From assembly GCF_030272615.1 (NCBI RefSeq), contig NC_081412.1:140348747-140412746 (forward strand): DNA of 64,000 nt. The letters run 5' to 3'. Made by a program: the position numbers and the translations under genes. This document shows positions 1 to 10,994 of the stretch, one piece after another. Within the stretch, counting starts at the first letter, position 1; the number at the start of each line of letters is the position of its first letter. Origin of the DNA: Cryptomeria japonica. Lineage: Eukaryota > Streptophyta > Pinopsida > Cupressales > Cupressaceae. The notes below the pieces were generated by a model. That model worked only from the letters and a program-made list of their open reading frames with translations. It was not told where the DNA came from and did no database searches.

Positions 1-150
1 TTTTTGGATTTTTTCAGGACTTTATCTGATTTTTTTGGATTTTTTCAGGACTTTATCTGATTTTTTTTGAATTTTTTCAGGACTTTATCTGATTTTTTGG
101 ATTTTTTCAGGACTTTATCTGATTTTTTTTGGATTTTTTTAGTTATGCCT
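1..150. repeat. Tandem minisatellite, about 31-bp unit, ~5 copies
   Basis: About five head-to-tail copies of a T-rich unit containing the core ggattttttcaggactttat. Copies differ mainly in the length of their T runs. The array lies downstream of the integrase end of the minus-strand Ty3/gypsy element. Tandem repeats in the 3' non-coding region are a known trait of Tat/Ogre elements. The array is cut by the left window edge, so its true copy number is unknown. Confidence 0.85.
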
Positions 151-1275
151 CCAGTGTGCAGACCTGTATGACATGATGATCTACAGAATGCATGTGGAGA
201 CAAATAATTTTTTACATGACCTATGTGAATCCAATATGCAGGATGAAGATGCACTTCCTATTCGAACAAGGTTGACTATCTTTGTATTTAGCATTTGTAA
301 TACACCGATTGAAAATGAAGGTGCAAAACATTTCGTAGATAAGCGGTCAATCGATCTCTAAGGCCCTTCGGAACATTCATCTCAACACACTTGGTGACTA
401 GGATTTACAAATGGAGATGCGGAAAACTTCCCCATTGGTTCTTGAAACTTTGATCTTCTTTTGCCCATGTGTGTGCAGATGAGTTAATTACCGCTCTTGT
501 GTTCACTAAAGATCCTTAGCATCCTATACGACTAGCTACATGGATTATTCTAACTTCAAAAGCACCCCGAATAGAGCCTCATTGCCAGCAAGCCTTGAGA
601 GCTCCGACGAGGTTATAGACTGTAATTTCTCAAATATTGCTCCATTGCCAGTAGGCGTTCATAGCCCTGATGGAGTTACTTGTATGTTCCCATAGTCAAG
701 CCTTTTATCACATTTGTATACATGATATTTCAGATATATATCATTGCTCTTTTGGCTTGAGATGGATATTTGGCATAGCTCTTTTTATTTTTTGTTATTT
801 TCTTGCATTGACTTGTAAGTAATGAAACCTACTTGGGTGTGACAATTACAGCGGCGCTGAAGCAGAATTTCAGATTTTTCACTAGTCATATGATCAACTA
901 GGTGTCTAGAATGAATTAGAGATCTTGTTAAGGTGTGAGATATATCAATTGATAGATTGTGGGTTAACAAGTCTCAAATAGTGAAATCACTACCCAACCA
1001 TAAGTAAAGCGCCGTCACAGGGTAATGTTGAGAATGAATGACTTTAGAACCCCAAAGAATTCATGTCCAAATATCTAAGAAAGGCGATGACCCTTGTTTT
1101 CTTTAGATGCAAACGAATGATAAACTCGAACAAATGCCTTGTTTTATTTGATGCTTCTATATAAGAATGCACAACTTTAAGAATGCAATGCGTCTAAAAA
1201 GGAAACTACATGTTATGCAGTGTTTTAAATGATATTATATGCAATGCAGAAAGTAAAACCTAAACTACACAGCCC
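151..1275 (-). other. 3' non-coding region of the Ty3/gypsy element
   Basis: No coding signal is seen here. It follows the integrase stop of the minus-strand element and probably represents its long 3' untranslated part. Two diverged copies of a segment beginning ctccattgcca / cctcattgcca lie near 568-680. I could not identify a polypurine tract or the start of a 3' LTR, so the LTR probably lies left of the window. Confidence 0.4.
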
Positions 1276-2256
1276 TTAGGTATAATATCGCTTAAGGTGC
1301 ATATTGTTCATAGGGTCAGAGATTGGATCTCCCTCCATGGTAGCCAAATGATAGGCACCATTGCCTATGACCCTTTTTATAATGAAAGAACCTAGCCAAT
1401 TAGGTTCGAATTTCCCTGGCCTTTCTTGTTCTGCTAAGTTCCTTTGATTCTCTTTAAGTACTAGATCTCCCACTTGAAAGGTTCGTGGGCGGACCCTTTT
1501 ATTATAACTTCGTCTCAGTCTATTTTGATATCCTTGTAAATGATTGAATGTTGTTTGTCATTTTCCATCAAGGGTCTCTAGTTCTTGCAACCTTGCTACC
1601 CTGTAGTCTTCTTCTGATATAATATTTTGTAAGGATACTCTTAGAGACGGTATTTCTATTTCAATGGGGAGTATCACTTCTGTACCATAGACCAATGAAT
1701 ATGGTGTTGCTCCTGTAGGTGTGCGCACTCCTATTTTGTAAGCCCAGAGAGTGGGATTTAACTGGAGATGCCAGTCCCATCCTATGTCAGTGACTACTTT
1801 CTTAAGAATTTTCAATATTGTTTTATTTGTAGCCTCTGCTTGTCCATTACTTTGTGGATAATATGGTGTGGCAAATCTGTATTGTATGTGAAATTTGTCA
1901 CACAATTCTTTCACTTCCTAGTTTTTAAATGGATGCCCGTTATCTGTAACAAAGCACATTGGAACTTTGTACCTACATATAATGTAGTTGAGCATAAATT
2001 TTGATATCTACTTTCCAGTAGTTTATGTTAAAGGAATTGCCTCAACCCATTTTGTAAAGTATTCGGTGGCTATCAAGATAAACTTGTGCCCGTTGGACGA
2101 AGTAGGGTTGATTTTACCTACTAGATCTAATTCCCATTGTGAAAATGGCCATGGTGATGTGATGGGTTGAAGATCTTGTGTTGGTGCATGAATAAGGTCT
2201 CCATGCATTTGACATTGTTTACACTTCTGTACATACTTGTAAGCATATTTTTCCAT
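1276..2256 (-). pseudogene. Integrase segment of Ty3/gypsy polyprotein (broken)
   Basis: 2256-2023 carries the end of the HHCC zinc region (CKQCQMHGDLIHAP) and the first core Asp in WELDLVGKI, followed by the typical TEYFTKWVEAIPL. 1914-1558 continues the catalytic core with the signature YYPQSNGQAEATNKTILKIL, which holds the last Glu region, then the usual TPYSLVYGTEVILPIE. 1473-1276 is the C-terminal part, with GPW-like NWLGSFIIKRVIGNGAYHL and the natural stop after KRYYT. The segments are in one frame; stops at 1918-1920 (TAG, expected Gln) and 1555-1557 (TGA, expected Arg) break it. A stop near 2023 may mark a further lesion, and the segment holding the second core Asp is degraded. Confidence 0.85.
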
Positions 2257-2379
2257 GGTTGGCCAGTAATACCTCGTTCTCAGCAGTTTCTTTGATAATG
2301 GCAGACTGCTTTGGTGAGCCCCAAAAATTCCATCATGGACTTCTTTTAAAGAAAGGTGTGCTTCATTCTCATCTAGACA

Positions 2380-3201
2380 TCAGAGAAGAGTTCCATCGAA
2401 ACCCTTTCTATACAGAGTATCAGCTATAATGGTGTATCTAGATGCTTGACGAATAAAGGTCTTCTTTTGATTTCTGGACAGATTTGGTGACATGTATCGG
2501 GTATGTAAATATGTATATATTTCATTGTACCAATGTGATTTTGGACCTACAATTTCACATACATAGTCTGATAGGGGGGTCTCATATGCAAGTAGCATTA
2601 ACTGTTCTATGATAAACTCAAACTGAGTTTCATTAGCAGGCATATTCAGAAGAGATCCTATGGTTGCCATTGCATCTGCTGCCTTGTTTTGTATTCTAGG
2701 GATTTGTTCGAATGTAATTTTGCTAAAGTGCTCCTTGTAATCTTCGTCCAACTTCTTATAAGGCATGAGTTTGTCATCCTTCGTATTGTATTCATCATTG
2801 ACCTAGTTTACAATCAACTGCGAATCACCATAGACCTATAACTCTTGTATTTTCCATTGCACAGTTGTACGAAGCCCTATGAGGAGAGCTTCATATTCTA
2901 CCATATTGTTGGTGCATGCAAAATTTATCCTAAATGACTTAGGTATAACATCCCCTTGAGGAGTAATGAAGAGAATACCTACTCCAGATCTGTGATTTGT
3001 ATATGATCCATCAAAGTATAACTTCCACATTATTGAGGCAGTTAGTGTAAACATGGATTCGTCTGGAAAGTCTATCAGCAATGGGTGACTATCTTGTATA
3101 GGAGCCTCTACTAATTGATCTTCTATGATTTGTCCTTTGATAGCTTTTATGTCTATGTATTCTATATCAAACTCGCTCAAGATCATAACCCACTTAGCCA
3201 A
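2380..3201 (-). pseudogene. Second (archaeal-type-like) RNase H and linker of the Ty3/gypsy element
   Basis: 3201-2836 contains the RNase H start WKLYFDGSYTNHRSGVGIL, with the first catalytic Asp in FDGS, and the downstream Glu in NNMVEYEALLIGL. A TAG at 2836-2838 interrupts it where Gln is expected, just before the VYGDSQLIVN strand that carries the next Asp. 2766-2380 in the same frame is the C-terminal part (IPRIQNKAADAMATIGSLL), followed by the linker to integrase. This domain comes after the normal RT-linked RNase H, so the element has two. Dual RNase H is known from Tat/Ogre Ty3/gypsy elements. Confidence 0.8.
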
Positions 3202-4683
3202 TCACCTGATCAATGTTGCTCTTCTCAATAGATATTTGAGTGGGTCAAACTGTGCAATGAGTTGTACCTTATGACTCAACATGTAATGTCTGAGCTTTTG
3301 GGATGCAAAGATTACTGCTAAGCATGCTCTCTCTATGGGGGTGTAATTAAGCTCATAGCTGATTAGAGTCCTGCTTATATAATAAATGGCTCTTTCTTTT
3401 CCATTTTTGTCATGTTGTGCCAATAGAGCTCCCAGGGCTGAGTTCGTTGTTGATATGTATAACAATAGAGGTTGTCCTAGAGTAGGAGATATTAACACTG
3501 GTGTGTTCAAAAGATATTCTTTTAGAGCTTGGAATGCTTGCTGGCATTGTTTTGTCCATTTAAAAGTAACTCCTTTCCTGAGTAAATGCTGGAATGTGTG
3601 ACACTTATCTGCCAATTGTGCTATGAATCTCCTTATGGATTGCAATCTTCCTTGTAACCCTCTGAGTTGTTTAAGTGTTGATGGAGGTTTCATATCAATG
3701 ATTGCCTTGACCTTGGCATTGTCTATTTCAATTCCTCTGTTTGATACTATAAACCCTAATAGTTTACCTGCTGTTATGCCAAACACACATTTCTTTGGAT
3801 TTAATCTGACATTATACTGTTCCAACCGATCAAATATTTGTGTAAGAACTGCAAGGTGACTTTCTCTAGTTTGTGATTTAACCAATATGTCATCCACGTA
3901 ATCTTCCATTATGTTATGGATCATGTCATGAAAAAATGTTGTCATGACTCTTTGGTATGTTGCTCCGGCATTTTTAAGACCAAATGACATCACATTCCAG
4001 TAGTACATTCCCCATGGGCATGTAAAGGTCATATTATGTTGATCTTCTGGTGCAATTTTAATCTGGTTGTATCCTGAAAAACCATCCATTAAGGATAGCA
4101 TCTCATTTCCAGTTGTTAGGTCAACTATCATGTCGATATTAGGTAGCGGGAAGTCATCCTTAGGGCAAGCTTTATTTAGATCTCAAAAATCGGTACAGAT
4201 TCTGATGCCTCTCATGGGCTTAGTCACAGGTACCAGGTTTGATAATCATTCTGTGTATTCAATAGGTTTGATAAAACCTACATCCAACAACATTTGTAAT
4301 TCTATTTTAACTAGTAATGCGATACTTGGATGCATTTTTCTCATTTTTTGCTTGTAAGGTTTAACTCTTGGTATCAATGGTAAGTGATGCAACACTAATT
4401 CAGAATCTAAACCCAACATGTTTGAATAGGACCAAGCAAAGTTGATAGGTTGTTGTTTGAAAAAATGAATGAATCTATCTTTTTCTTCTTTGCTCAGTGA
4501 TTTTGCCAGATGGATGATATGTACAACTTCCCCTTCTACTATATTTACTTCTTCTGTTTCCTCTATAAGTAATGCTGAACTTTCTCTTTCCATAGGAAGA
4601 TTACCCAAGTCACTTTTGTCATTATGGGTAGTTTGATCCTTATCTTCTGTTTGAGAAGTACTTTCTTCTCCAAAGTATGCCAT
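3202..4683 (-). pseudogene. Reverse transcriptase and RNase H of Ty3/gypsy element (broken)
   Basis: 4683-4246 is the RT N-terminus: a linker, then the HHLPLIPRVKPYKQK region and the FIKPIEYTE box, ended by a TGA at 4246-4248 where the family has Trp. 4131-3202 continues in the same frame with LSLMDGFSGYNQIKIAPED, FGLKNAGATYQR, the catalytic box YVDD and the LLGFIVSNRGIEID thumb. The RT-linked RNase H follows (LLLYISTTNSALGALLAQ, ERAIYYISRTL). In that RNase H the first catalytic Asp position reads as Ser or Thr, a sign of decay or of loss of function, as reported for dual-RNase H elements. The catalytic YVDD is intact. Confidence 0.9.
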
Positions 4684-4694
4684 TCTATTTAGGT

Positions 4695-5285
4695 CTATAG
4701 AAAACCCTGCTTATGATCACCTTGCGGAAATCCTTCCCTGACTCCTAGAAATTCTAAAATTGCTTCATCGTTTTCAAACCAATCCAGCGTTGGTTTTCCT
4801 TCTTGCCCCCAATCAATCAAGTGTGAATGTACTAGGGGTAAATCATTATTCCCTTCTGTAGTAGAGTTTGATAACATGAAGACTTGATTGTTTGATATTA
4901 CACTTTCTGGTGGAGTAGAATCATGGAGTGATAAGAATTCATAGTAATGAGAATCTGTCTCACTGTCAATATATGTTTCATCATATGGGCTATCATCACT
5001 TATTTCTTCTTGTTCCTGTCCCTAATTCCATTGTAGATTGACTGGTCTTCTTTGTACATTAGTGACTCTTCTTAAGCCAGGTATAAGCCTTTGTAATCTT
5101 TCTTCATGTGTTTTGTTAGGTTGAGCCTGAGTTGCCTCTCGTGGTAGAAGTAGTGACAATAACCATGGGTGGGATTCAGGTGGTGGGGGTAATCTTGCAT
5201 CTGTTGCCACATTAGCCTGTACTGTTGTGTCAATAACTGTATCATTTTGTAACTCTGTGGTGGGTTCTTGCAAGAGTTGTCTCAT
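4695..5285 (-). pseudogene. Linker region between G-patch and RT (broken)
   Basis: Two open segments (5285-5022 and 4877-4695) lie in the same frame as protease and G-patch. They encode a low-complexity, polar linker without a domain I recognise. The stop at 5022-5024 is TAG in a Q-rich context (GQEQEE follows), so Gln is the likely original. The frame change to the RT frame happens close to 4690. Confidence 0.55.
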
Positions 5286-5300
5286 GTCTTCCCCATCTGA

Positions 5301-5666
5301 TTATGCACTTGGTGATGTAGGTACTTGATTGCTTGTTTGAGATGAAGATGGAAGAGCCTGTGTGGACCAATTCCTTTGTGATATGTAATCTAATGGTTTT
5401 CTTGATCGATTTAGTATATCAAGGGTACTTTGTCTGGCTTGTGTGATATGTTGTACATGCTTGTATCCCAATCCTTGATTTCCTGGATTGTCATTAGGAA
5501 CAACAGGTTCTAGTCTTCCTTGCTTTTGTAACCCTAGGCCTGTGGTACCATCATATCCATGTCTTTGGAGTATTTTGAATCCATTGCCATACTGATTTGT
5601 GTGTATTATGGGTGTTGTCATATGATCTTCTTCTCTATATATCCAATGGTTAACATCTTCGTTCAA
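5301..5666 (-). pseudogene. G-patch domain segment of the Ty3/gypsy polyprotein
   Basis: About residues 25-70 show a G-patch: NGFKILQRHGYDGTTGLGLQ, then a GRLEPV step and NPGNQGLGYKH. Together these give the glycine pattern Gx2hLx2xGxxxGxGLGx...GLGY expected of this RNA-binding motif. The segment is in frame with the protease upstream, separated by one TAG at 5688-5690, and lies before RT. G-patches next to proteases are known from betaretroviruses and have been seen in some plant gypsy elements. Here the domain probably served the polyprotein as a nucleic-acid-binding part. The segment ends in a TAA at 5301-5303. Confidence 0.75.
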
Positions 5667-5687
5667 GGATTCTTCCTCTAAGTCTCC

Positions 5688-6800
5688 CTATCTAATGAAA
5701 GAGCATGAGTCTGAGTATCTGACAATTTCTTTTCCTTTATCTTTCTTTTGTACTATAGTGTGAGGTTTCCTAAAGGACTTAGGAGAAAGAGACAATTGTT
5801 TCCCATTTAAAGTATTTGCAATAGAGTACTCTCCACAACCCATATCCTTTATGTGTAAGGAGGATGTCGTAGGCATATATTTTTGTTTTTCTGTGATCTT
5901 TAATGTTTCCAACTGTGTAGTGAGAGGTGCAGCCTGATTTATAGGAACCTGATTATCGACACTATCTTTTAGATAATTACAATGTTGAAATGGATTTGGA
6001 TCACCCTTTATGGTGATTTCAATACCATTGTATGGGAATTTGACACACTGATGAAATGTGGATGGTACTGCTTGCATGGTGTGGATCCATGGGCGACCCA
6101 ATAACATGTTATATCCCAGCTCTTTGTCCAAGACTTGAAAAGCAACCTCTGTCGTTATTGGTCCTACTTGTACTGGTAATGTTACAATGCCTTTAGATGG
6201 ACGTTCTTCATCATCACAAGCCTTGATGTTTATCCTTTTGGAAGAATCAATGTGAAGTTCAGAATATCCCAGTGCTTTGACCATCTTTAAAGTACAAATG
6301 TTCAGACCGGCTCCCCCATCTATAAGTACTCTTCTGATTCTTTTCTTGTGAATGTAAGCTTCTAGATGTAGTGGGTCATTATGAAGCAATTTATCACTAG
6401 GAATATCTTGTTTTGTAAATGAAATATGTGTACCTTGTGTCAGATTTCCTACCATAGAATGGAAGGCATGTTCATCTATATCTCTATCCACTAATGAATC
6501 TTGAAGTGCTTTGTCCAGTATAGCTCTATGATTGGGTGAAATACGCAGTAGTTCGAATAAGGATATTTGTGCCAGAGTTTTCTTAAGTTTCTCAACTACA
6601 TTGTAAGTCCCTACTGTTGGTGATTGATTTTGTGGTATCCCTTGCAAGGTTACCTTTGACCTGTGAGTAACCACTGCACAGTCTCTGTCTCTGGGAGCAA
6701 TTGTGATTGTAGCAATTGTATCATTTGTATCATAGGTTGTCTTATCTAGATTTATATTAAATCCTTCTTCATAGTCCCAATGTGTATGTTTGACATTCAT
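5688..6800 (-). pseudogene. Aspartic protease region of Ty3/gypsy element
   Basis: Open for 370 codons. The protease core lies at roughly residues 155-235: the flap-side start RRVLIDGGAGLNICTL holds the catalytic D-G-G (usually D-S/T-G), and the second half ends with MLLGRPWIHTMQAVPSTFHQ, the hallmark plant Ty3 LLGRPW block. The upstream part (residues 80-140, FELLRISPNHRAILDKAL) matches the usual gag-protease linker of this group by pattern. The TAG that ends it at 5688-5690 is probably a mutated Gln codon, because the G-patch continues in the same frame. Confidence 0.85.
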
Positions 6801-6910
6801 AATATGTTCAATGAGTTCATCTTCAAACCAATCTGAGTGATATGGTTGTTCCTGCCCCTAGTCTTGGAGACAAAAATTCGTATCGTCGTCGTACTTTGGT
6901 GCTTCGAATA

Positions 6911-7553
6911 TCATGCCAATTTGGTTGTCATCTTTATGAGTGTCTTGATATTGCTCCTCCTGATCAGGTGTTTCTTGTGATTCATTATTTGTTTTATCTC
7001 CTGAACTAATGGCATGAATAGTGTAGTCATATGAGACTTTCGTGTAGTTAGCCGTGTTGTCTTAGGTACCTGATGTGGTCGCTTTTCCCTTGTCATGCTT
7101 AACAAAAGGATCCTTAAAAATCGTATGATTTATGTTTGTTGAGGTCTTATCCGTATCAATTGTGATGTCCCCTTGGTCTATCATATCTTGGACCAAGTTT
7201 TTCAATTTGTAGAAACTTGCCATTTTGTGACCTTTAGTCCTCTGATAATCGCAGAAATCATTGTCATTCCACCATGTGGGTTTGAAAGGACTTGGTTCAT
7301 ATACTCTTACTTCAGGTAGAGTGATCATGTTTGTATGTATTAACTTTTTGAGCGCTGACTCAATAGGTTCTCCTAAAGGTGTGTAATTTCTTCTTGGAGC
7401 GTTTACCCTGGGGTATCTTGTGTTTGTATTTTGCGTAGCATTTACATTGGTTGAGGTTGTGTTATTCCCGGTATGTGGATTTGTTGACTGACTCGTTCCT
7501 AGTGATAAAACGGGTTGAGTTGTGTGTATTGTTCTAGCGTACAACACCATCAT
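6911..7553 (-). pseudogene. Gag C-terminal / linker segment with CCHC-like remnant
   Basis: 7553-7062 is in the protease frame. It contains FCDYQRTKGHKMASFYKLKNLVQDMIDQGDI, quoted here only to position C-Y-H as a degraded zinc-knuckle-like block followed by the conserved LKNLIQDLID-type helix of Tat/Ogre gags. The N-terminal part is Thr/Asn-rich. The frame differs from the gag segments to its right; the shift lies near 7534-7553, where the two frames overlap. 7105-6911 is probably a continuation of decayed linker and has no domain of its own. Confidence 0.6.
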
Positions 7554-8130
7554 TGGTCACATTTTTGTTTTTTGACCAAAACTTAGATTTGTCATTGTTG
7601 TTGGTATTGCCATACTTAATAAGACCTTGTTCTACCAAGCCCTTCTCACATTTGAGAGCCTTTTCTGTTATTTGTTTGAATGTGATAAGACACTGCATTT
7701 GTATCGGATATTTTATCTTAGGAATCAATTTTTTTGTAAACATATCCACTTGCTCTGTTTCTGGGATAACTGTCTTGCATCTCCTATAGAGAGCCCTCCA
7801 TCATTGTATGAAGGATGGAAATGTTTCATTCTTGTATTGCTTAGCGGCACATAATTCCATCAAAGTAACCGGGGTGTCAATGTTGTGTGAGAAGTTTGCA
7901 ATAAATTGTTCAGCTAATTCCCCCCATGACGTGATGGTTGGTGGTAGATGTGAAAACCACTCTAAAGCCGGACCTCCTAGACTTTTAGGGAATAGTCTCA
8001 TTAGGTAAGTATCTTCCGAGGTAACTTCTATACATGCCATAAAAAATTCTCTGATATGATCTCTAGGATCACCCTTCCCTCGATATCTATCAAATTTGGG
8101 CATTTCAAAATGTTGTGGGAAAGGTGGCAT
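7534..8130 (-). pseudogene. Gag core (Retrotrans_gag-type) of the Ty3/gypsy element
   Basis: 8130-7801 carries the classic plant gag block: PKFDRYRGKGDPRDHIREFF, then YLMRLFPKSLGGPALEWF and SWGELAEQFIANFSHN. The next segment, 7749-7534, is in the same frame after a TGA at 7801-7803 (expected Arg codon CGA). It continues with the ITEKALKCEKGLVEQGL helix. It forms the capsid-like core that would assemble around the element's RNA. Confidence 0.85.
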
Positions 8131-8166
8131 GTATAATGTGTGATCAAATGGATAAGGATGTAAGTC

Positions 8167-8955
8167 CTACATTGTGTAGCTCTTTTTATCGTTACCATTT
8201 TGCATGGTCGTCATCTGTTGTTGCAAACTCTGTACTTGTTGTGTCAGAATATTTGTTGATGTCAAAGGTATACCTTGTGTGTGTGTATGTCCCACAAAAG
8301 GATTCGTGGTTGCATAACTAGGAGGCTGTTGAAAGGTACCAAGATTATAACCTTGTGTGTTGTGTGTTCCAGTAGGTACTGTGAAATAGGTGATATGTGA
8401 ACCCATGTTTGGGTGACTGGTACCTGTTGTATTGGTAATAGCTAGATTTGCATTTTGATAACCATATGTGGATCCCATAGAATAGGAAATTGGAGGTTGG
8501 GTTACACTTGTTGCTTGCATCTGAATAGGTGCTAAGATACTTGACATTATCGGTATGCTCTGTGATGGTATACTAGCATTGATCACTAAAGATGACACAC
8601 TTGTTTGAAAGTTTGCATTTGTGTTGACATTTGTTGGAAGAGGTACATTTTGAGGAAGACTAGAGGTCGTTGCTTGTATTTGCATCAAGGGTGGTGTTTG
8701 ACTGTTATCTTGACCTAAAGTTTTTCCTAGTGGTAAAATCTTTGTGACATCAAAATCCTCAGGTAATTTTGCCCCATTTTGTATTAACAGCGAAAGATAC
8801 TTGTCCCTATCGCTATGTATAAGTGCATCTAGGATCATGAGGACATGCGGGTCTTGTTGTGCGGACTCAATTTCTTCCTTTGTCAGATGTTGTTGTAATT
8901 CATTTATGGTGGACATTGTCTGTGCCCCTGAGTGTTGACCTGTCGACATGTCCAT
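8167..8955 (-). pseudogene. Gag N-terminal region (low complexity)
   Basis: 262 codons, probably starting at ATG 8953-8955 (MDMSTGQHSGAQ). The first 60 residues hold a helix (INELQQHLTKEEIESAQQD); the rest is Ser/Thr/Gln/Pro-rich low complexity, as is common ahead of the gag core in Tat/Ogre elements. The TAG stop at 8167-8169 precedes an in-frame continuation into the gag core, so it is probably a mutated Gln codon rather than the true end. Confidence 0.7.
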
Positions 8956-9130
8956 GTTCCAAGTAGGGTTTATAGACTATGTGTTGTTTAGGTCCATTAT
9001 TCCTTTTGCTTTCTGGGACCTTGTGATGGGCATCTAAAATTGCCTATATGATGATGGTTCTATGCAAGACAATGACCTAACACTAGACAGTAGACGTAAA
9101 TATGAGGTATGCAATACTATACTAGACTCT

Positions 9131-9466
9131 CTATTGAGGATTTTGATGTGAGACCTTTTTAGCCTTTCTAGATTTCTCTAATGCAAGTCTTTCCATTTGT
9201 TGACGAATTTGTTCGACCTCCATCTCTCTATCAATCATATGAGCAATCATAGACTCAATATCTATCTTGTATATAACTCCCATATATTGGGGTGCACTTC
9301 TTCTTAAATCCCAAGCTAAGTTAGCTAGACCATCAATGATTTCTCATTGACCGTCGTTTGGAACTAGATTAGGTTGCTCGAAGGGGAGCAATCCATCACC
9401 TGGGAGACCCTTGAAGGCACATGCCCTGAACCTATAACTGATAATGGACTTAGATGTATATGAGGT
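9131..9466 (-). pseudogene. Short upstream ORF ahead of gag
   Basis: A frame open from about 9466 to the TAG at 9131-9133, broken once by TGA at 9344-9346 (likely Arg CGA). It encodes a basic-ended helical protein of roughly 110 residues; recognisable stretches are GLPGDGLLPFEQPNLVPND, DGLANLAWDLRRSAPQYM and a coiled helix EQIRQQMERLALEKSRKAKK. It lies just upstream of gag. An extra ORF1 before gag is a known feature of Ogre elements; the link here is by position and inferred. Confidence 0.5.
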
Positions 9467-9484
9467 CTAGGTGAAGAGTATATG

Positions 9485-9620
9485 ATAAATGGTGGACTAT
9501 GCAACTAATATTGATGATAATGAGGACGTAAGTGGGACTATGCAAAAGACTATGGATGATAATGAGGACGTAAGTGGGGCTATGCAAAAGACTATGGATG
9601 ATAATGAAGACGTAAATGGG
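9485..9620. repeat. 42-bp tandem repeat, about 3 copies
   Basis: Three copies of a 42-bp unit with the core gactatggatgataatgagg. The unit is a multiple of 3, so both strands stay open through it: 14-residue repeats on the plus strand (DDNEDVSG.MQKTM) and on the minus strand (YVLIIIHSLLHSPT). It lies upstream of gag in the 5' untranslated part of the Ty3/gypsy element, so I do not regard either reading as a gene. Confidence 0.85.
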
Positions 9621-10633
9621 ACTGCCTATGGTCACAAGTATGTAAGGATGTTTTCAGAATCAGTTTCAAAATGGACTTTGTTTTTGGTAACTTCGTGTGT
9701 AGGACAATGTTTTGCAGTTTTCCAAACCTGAGAACAATGGTTGGTAGGTATGTATAGCTGATTGACTTAAATTTCATACAATCTCAGAAAATTTGGAGAT
9801 ACATGGGATAGGGTCTGAAACAGCCCAAGGGACTGACTCAATACTGGTCTATCACAATGATACATAAAAAAGCATGGAATACAATCTTAGGCTGGATATT
9901 GGACACCATTCAGTGAGGCCCTTACAATAAAATACCGAAACAAAATGAACAGATAGAGAGTCTGGTAGCACTAGCTCCTCTCCACAACACACACTTCTTG
10001 GGCATGCCAATCTCTCTTACCCCAAAGATCCAAAGATCTTTTAGTTGAGGGATTCCTGTATCATAGTGTAAGGTACATGAAGGGTATCTATGGGGTACGA
10101 TCTGCACTCCCGGAACCACTGAATGTAGGATTTTTGGCAACTAATTTGGTTCTTAGTATTAGGTTTCGAGGGGTCCTGATCCAACGACGGATTCTCAGAG
10201 CAAGCCACTTAAGGCTTTAGTTGAGCTTATCGGTGCAGGGAAAGCCCCCACATACGTCGAATTCACTCAACACTCTAACCGCCTGACCAATATATTTATA
10301 TAGCGGCTTGAAAAACCCACGCGAGAGTATGTTGGGAGAGATGATATCCCCAACACATCCCAATTCGAAGTACCTCTATGGGGTGATGAAATCCCTAGTC
10401 AAAGATACCCCTCACTACGTAGAAGAAAAAGAAAATTTGGATGTCGTTGTCACCTTCCTTCTTTTTCCCATGGGCCCGATGGCGGGTAGAAAGTCAGTTA
10501 GTGCAACAGTAGGTCCACCCCAGACATAATGAAAAGTTATTTTCCCTTAAGAAAATGAAAAAATGATTTAATCCAATGCAGCCTGATTCACGTTCATTTT
10601 ATAGCCCAAATTTAGGTGTTAGATCCGCATGTG

Positions 10634-10885
10634 CATGTCAATTTTAAACACTAAATCCAAGAATGAAGGCATACATGTCAATTTTAACGATTTGTTGATT
10701 TTTAAGCACCAAAAACCAAGTGTGAGATACATGCATGTCAATTTTAGCCCATGTTCATTTTAAACACCAACAACAAAGTGTGAGATTATCCATGCATGTC
10801 CTTTTTAACTATTGTTGATTTTAAGCACTAAAAATTGAAGTGTAAGATTATCCATGCATGTCCATTTTAACTGTTATGAGATGTG
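10634..10885. repeat. Diverged ~60-bp tandem repeat, 4-5 copies
   Basis: Four to five copies start with catgtc(a/c)(a/t)ttttaa, followed by a gttgattttaagcac-type middle and a gtgtgagatt...catg end. Spacing is about 60-62 bp. It lies in the presumed LTR/leader of the minus-strand gypsy element. Confidence 0.75.
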
Positions 10886-10994
10886 CATGCAAAATTACTA
10901 ATCTAATCCTCTCTACGAATCTGCCACAGGCTGTAAACAAAAGATTAGTAGCAAAATAAACCAACAGAAAATAGAAACTGAGAACTTGACAAAG

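Larger units (their letters stand above)
1276..9000 (-). mobile_element. Degenerate Ty3/gypsy retrotransposon, Tat/Ogre-like (coding part)
   Basis: Reading the minus strand from 9000 down to 1276, the order is gag, CCHC-like linker, aspartic protease, G-patch, reverse transcriptase, RNase H, a second RNase H, integrase. Protease before RT and integrase last define Ty3/gypsy; two RNase H domains point to the Tat/Ogre group. The coding parts use only two frames: gag in one, gag C-terminus to G-patch in a second, and RT to integrase back in the first. So there are just two frame changes, near 7540 and 4690. All other breaks are in-frame stops. The element is dead but recognisable along its whole length. 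Possible LTR sequence lies beyond 10 kb, and no matching 3' LTR is seen in the window. Confidence 0.9.

Noticed and set aside
9489..9731. Plus-strand 80-codon frame with 14-residue repeats
   Set aside because: It results from a 42-bp repeat in the leader of an element on the other strand; no start context or domain.
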